From assembly GCA_030145965.1 (NCBI GenBank), contig JASKZT010000283.1, positions 1 through 7,474 of the forward strand: DNA of 7,474 nt, given 5' to 3'. Positions 5,932 to 7,474 of the stretch are shown here, piece by piece. The notes under the pieces were generated by a model. That model worked only from the letters and a program-made list of their open reading frames with translations. It ran no database searches and was not told the origin of the DNA. Position numbers and translations under genes: made by a program. This DNA comes from Ornithinimicrobium sp. (GTDB lineage Bacteria > Actinomycetota > Actinomycetes > Actinomycetales > Dermatophilaceae). Every line of letters begins with the position of its first letter. Position 1 is the stretch's first letter.

Positions 5932-7474
5932 GTGACCAGCCGGACCAGCCCCAGCACCGCCCTGCCGACGGCCGAGGACCTCACCACCCGCGCCCAGCGC
6001 GCCGCGCGCGCCTGCGGTGTCGACCTCGACGCCCACGCCGGCCCGCACGAGGGTCGGTCGCCGGTCAACGGCGCGACGGTCTCGCGGCTGGCGTGGAGCG
6101 GACCCGGGCAGGTGCGCACGTCGGTCGCCCGGGCGCAGGAGGCCTTCCGCACGTGGCGCACCACCCCCGCACCGGTCCGCGGCGCGGTCGTCAAGCGGCT
6201 CGGCGAGCTGCTCACCGAGCACCACGACGATCTGGCCACGCTCGTCAGCCTGGAGGCGGGCAAGGTCACCTCCGAGGCGCGGGGCGAGGTGCAGGAGATG
6301 ATCGACGTCTGCGACCTCGCCGTCGGCCTGTCCCGCCAGCTCTACGGACGGACGATGGCCTCCGAGCGCCCGGGCCACCGGCTCAGCGAGACGTGGCACC
6401 CGCTGGGCGTCGTCGGGGTCGTCTCGGCCTTCAACTTCCCGGTCGCCGTCTGGTCGTGGAACACCGCGGTCGCCCTCGTCTGCGGCGACCCCGTGGTGTG
6501 GAAGCCCTCGGAGCGCACGCCGCTGTGCGCGCTGGCCTCCCACGCCCTGCTCGTGCGCGCGCTGGAGGAGGGCGGCCACGACACGGCGCTCTCCCAGGTC
6601 CTGCTCGGCGGCCCCGAGGTGGGCGAGGCGCTGGCCGCCGACCCCGGCGTGGCGCTGCTCAGCGCCACCGGCTCCACCCGGATGGGCCGCCAGGTCGCCC
6701 CCGTGGTCGCCGAGCGCCTCGGCCGCAGCCTGCTCGAGCTCGGCGGCAACAACGCCGCGGTCGTCGCCCCGTCGGCCGACCTGGACCTCACGACGCGGGG
6801 CATCGTCTTCGCGGCCGCCGGCACCGCCGGGCAGCGCTGCACGACCATGCGCCGCGCGATCGTCCACACCTCGGTCGTCGACGAGGTCACCGAGCGGGTG
6901 GCGGCGGCCTACCGGGCGCTGCCGGTCGGCGACCCCACCGCCGAGGGCACCCTGGTCGGTCCGCTGCTGGACCGGCGCTCCTACGAGGCCTTCACCACCG
7001 CCGTCGAGAAGGCGGTCGCGGCCGGGGGCACCGTCCTCGCCGGCGGGGAGCGCGAGCTGGCCGGGGAGGCGGAGGAGGCCTACTACGTGCGCCCCACCGT
7101 CATCCGCATGCCCTCCCAGGCCGAGGTCGTCCACACCGAGACGTTCGCGCCGATCCTCTACGTCATGACCTACGAGGACCTCGACGAGGCGATCGAGCTC
7201 AACAACGCGGTGCCGCAGGGCCTGTCCTCCAGCATCTTCACCCAGGACCAGGCCGAGGCGGAGGTCTTCTGCTCCCCGGCGGGGTCGGACTGCGGCATCG
7301 TCAACGTCAACATCGGGACCTCCGGGGCCGAGGTGGGCGGCGCGTTCGGCGGCGAGAAGGAGACCGGGGGCGGGCGGGAGTCCGGCTCGGACGCCTGGCG
7401 CGCCTACATGCGCCGGACGACGACGACCGTCAACTACTCCGGCGAGCTGCCGCTCGCCCAGGGGGTCACCTTCG
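5932..7474 (+). CDS. ALDH7-family aldehyde dehydrogenase, probable piperideine-6-carboxylate/aminoadipate-semialdehyde dehydrogenase (3' end cut off)
   Basis: 514 complete codons are visible, and only the last few appear to be missing: family members end soon after the LPLAQG motif seen here at the edge. NAD-binding and catalytic features are intact: Asn168 in SAFNFP, Lys191 in VVWKPSE, the GST turn (247-249), general base Glu269 in LELGGNN, nucleophile Cys303 in TAGQRCTT and Glu403 in HTETFAP. ALDH7 hallmarks are GEVQE (118-122), the Arg directly before the catalytic Cys, and the run NIGTSGAEVGGAFGG from Asn460 followed by GGGRESGSDAW. Human ALDH7A1 and bacterial AmaB/Pcd share these, and the loop and Arg hold the aminoadipate end of the substrate. 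The expected reaction is NAD-dependent oxidation of alpha-aminoadipate semialdehyde (open form of piperideine-6-carboxylate) to alpha-aminoadipate in cytosolic lysine catabolism. In actinobacteria such genes often sit beside lysine 6-aminotransferase (lat), which would lie beyond the edge. The subfamily is firm; the exact substrate is inferred. Confidence 0.9.
   Translation, partial: MTSRTSPSTALPTAEDLTTRAQRAARACGVDLDAHAGPHEGRSPVNGATVSRLAWSGPGQVRTSVARAQEAFRTWRTTPAPVRGAVVKRLGELLTEHHDDLATLVSLEAGKVTSEARGEVQEMIDVCDLAVGLSRQLYGRTMASERPGHRLSETWHPLGVVGVVSAFNFPVAVWSWNTAVALVCGDPVVWKPSERTPLCALASHALLVRALEEGGHDTALSQVLLGGPEVGEALAADPGVALLSATGSTRMGRQVAPVVAERLGRSLLELGGNNAAVVAPSADLDLTTRGIVFAAAGTAGQRCTTMRRAIVHTSVVDEVTERVAAAYRALPVGDPTAEGTLVGPLLDRRSYEAFTTAVEKAVAAGGTVLAGGERELAGEAEEAYYVRPTVIRMPSQAEVVHTETFAPILYVMTYEDLDEAIELNNAVPQGLSSSIFTQDQAEAEVFCSPAGSDCGIVNVNIGTSGAEVGGAFGGEKETGGGRESGSDAWRAYMRRTTTTVNYSGELPLAQGVTF

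Noticed and set aside
4860..6269. Long minus-strand open frame opposite the L,D-transpeptidase and the start of the dehydrogenase gene
   Set aside because: It is antisense to two genes with clear catalytic motifs, its translation has no recognisable domain, and its composition is that of a high-GC shadow frame.
5650..7134. 494-codon minus-strand open frame opposite the ALDH7 gene
   Set aside because: The opposite strand encodes an intact aldehyde dehydrogenase with all active-site residues. This frame gives low-complexity Gly/Ala/Arg/Val sequence without motifs.
1..7474. Mobile element, CRISPR array, tRNA or phage-derived system
   Set aside because: No transposase or integrase motifs, no terminal inverted repeats with target duplication, no regularly spaced direct repeats and no tRNA-like clover-leaf were seen. 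Genes are intact, and composition looks uniform across the window.

Overview
The base composition is very GC-rich (I estimate a little over 70 %), codons end almost always in G or C, GTG is used freely as a start codon, and the gene families are a bacterial tricorn-type protease, an actinobacterial-style L,D-transpeptidase and an ALDH7-family dehydrogenase. Together these point to a chromosomal segment of a high-GC actinobacterium, most likely Micrococcales (something like Intrasporangiaceae/Ornithinimicrobiaceae). The taxon is an inference from gene style; I see no rRNA or other marker gene.

Layout: four protein-coding genes fill nearly the whole window, and no gap between genes is longer than about 170 bases. 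On the minus strand, reading right to left, a GH32 beta-fructosidase (3435-4790) is followed after 72 bases by a full-length tricorn protease homologue (27-3362). On the plus strand, starting from a divergent intergenic region (4791-4955), an exported L,D-transpeptidase with a peptidoglycan-binding domain (4956-5867) is followed after 64 bases by an ALDH7-type aldehyde dehydrogenase, probably the piperideine-6-carboxylate / aminoadipate-semialdehyde dehydrogenase of lysine catabolism. That gene (5932 onward) runs off the right edge a few codons before its expected end.

The four genes do not form an obvious single pathway: fructan or sucrose hydrolysis, late-stage cytosolic peptide degradation, cell-wall cross-linking or modification, and lysine breakdown. 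The window looks like ordinary core/accessory chromosome. I found no mobile element, CRISPR array, tRNA, rRNA or toxin-antitoxin module.

The most interesting non-coding signal is at the start of the tricorn gene. A -10-like TAGTGT lies exactly 6 bases before the GTG start, the geometry of a leaderless transcript, and it sits inside the spacer of a perfect 7-bp inverted repeat (CCTGGCG-N11-CGCCAGG). This suggests an operator over the promoter and start codon. Other points are an Asp/Gly-rich insert in the second propeller of tricorn, a tandem EGAEDV repeat in the transpeptidase linker, a GH32 enzyme with no visible signal peptide, and a 1,600-codon stop-free antisense frame that I judge to be a high-GC artefact. 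I saw nothing that I can defend as a new biological system.
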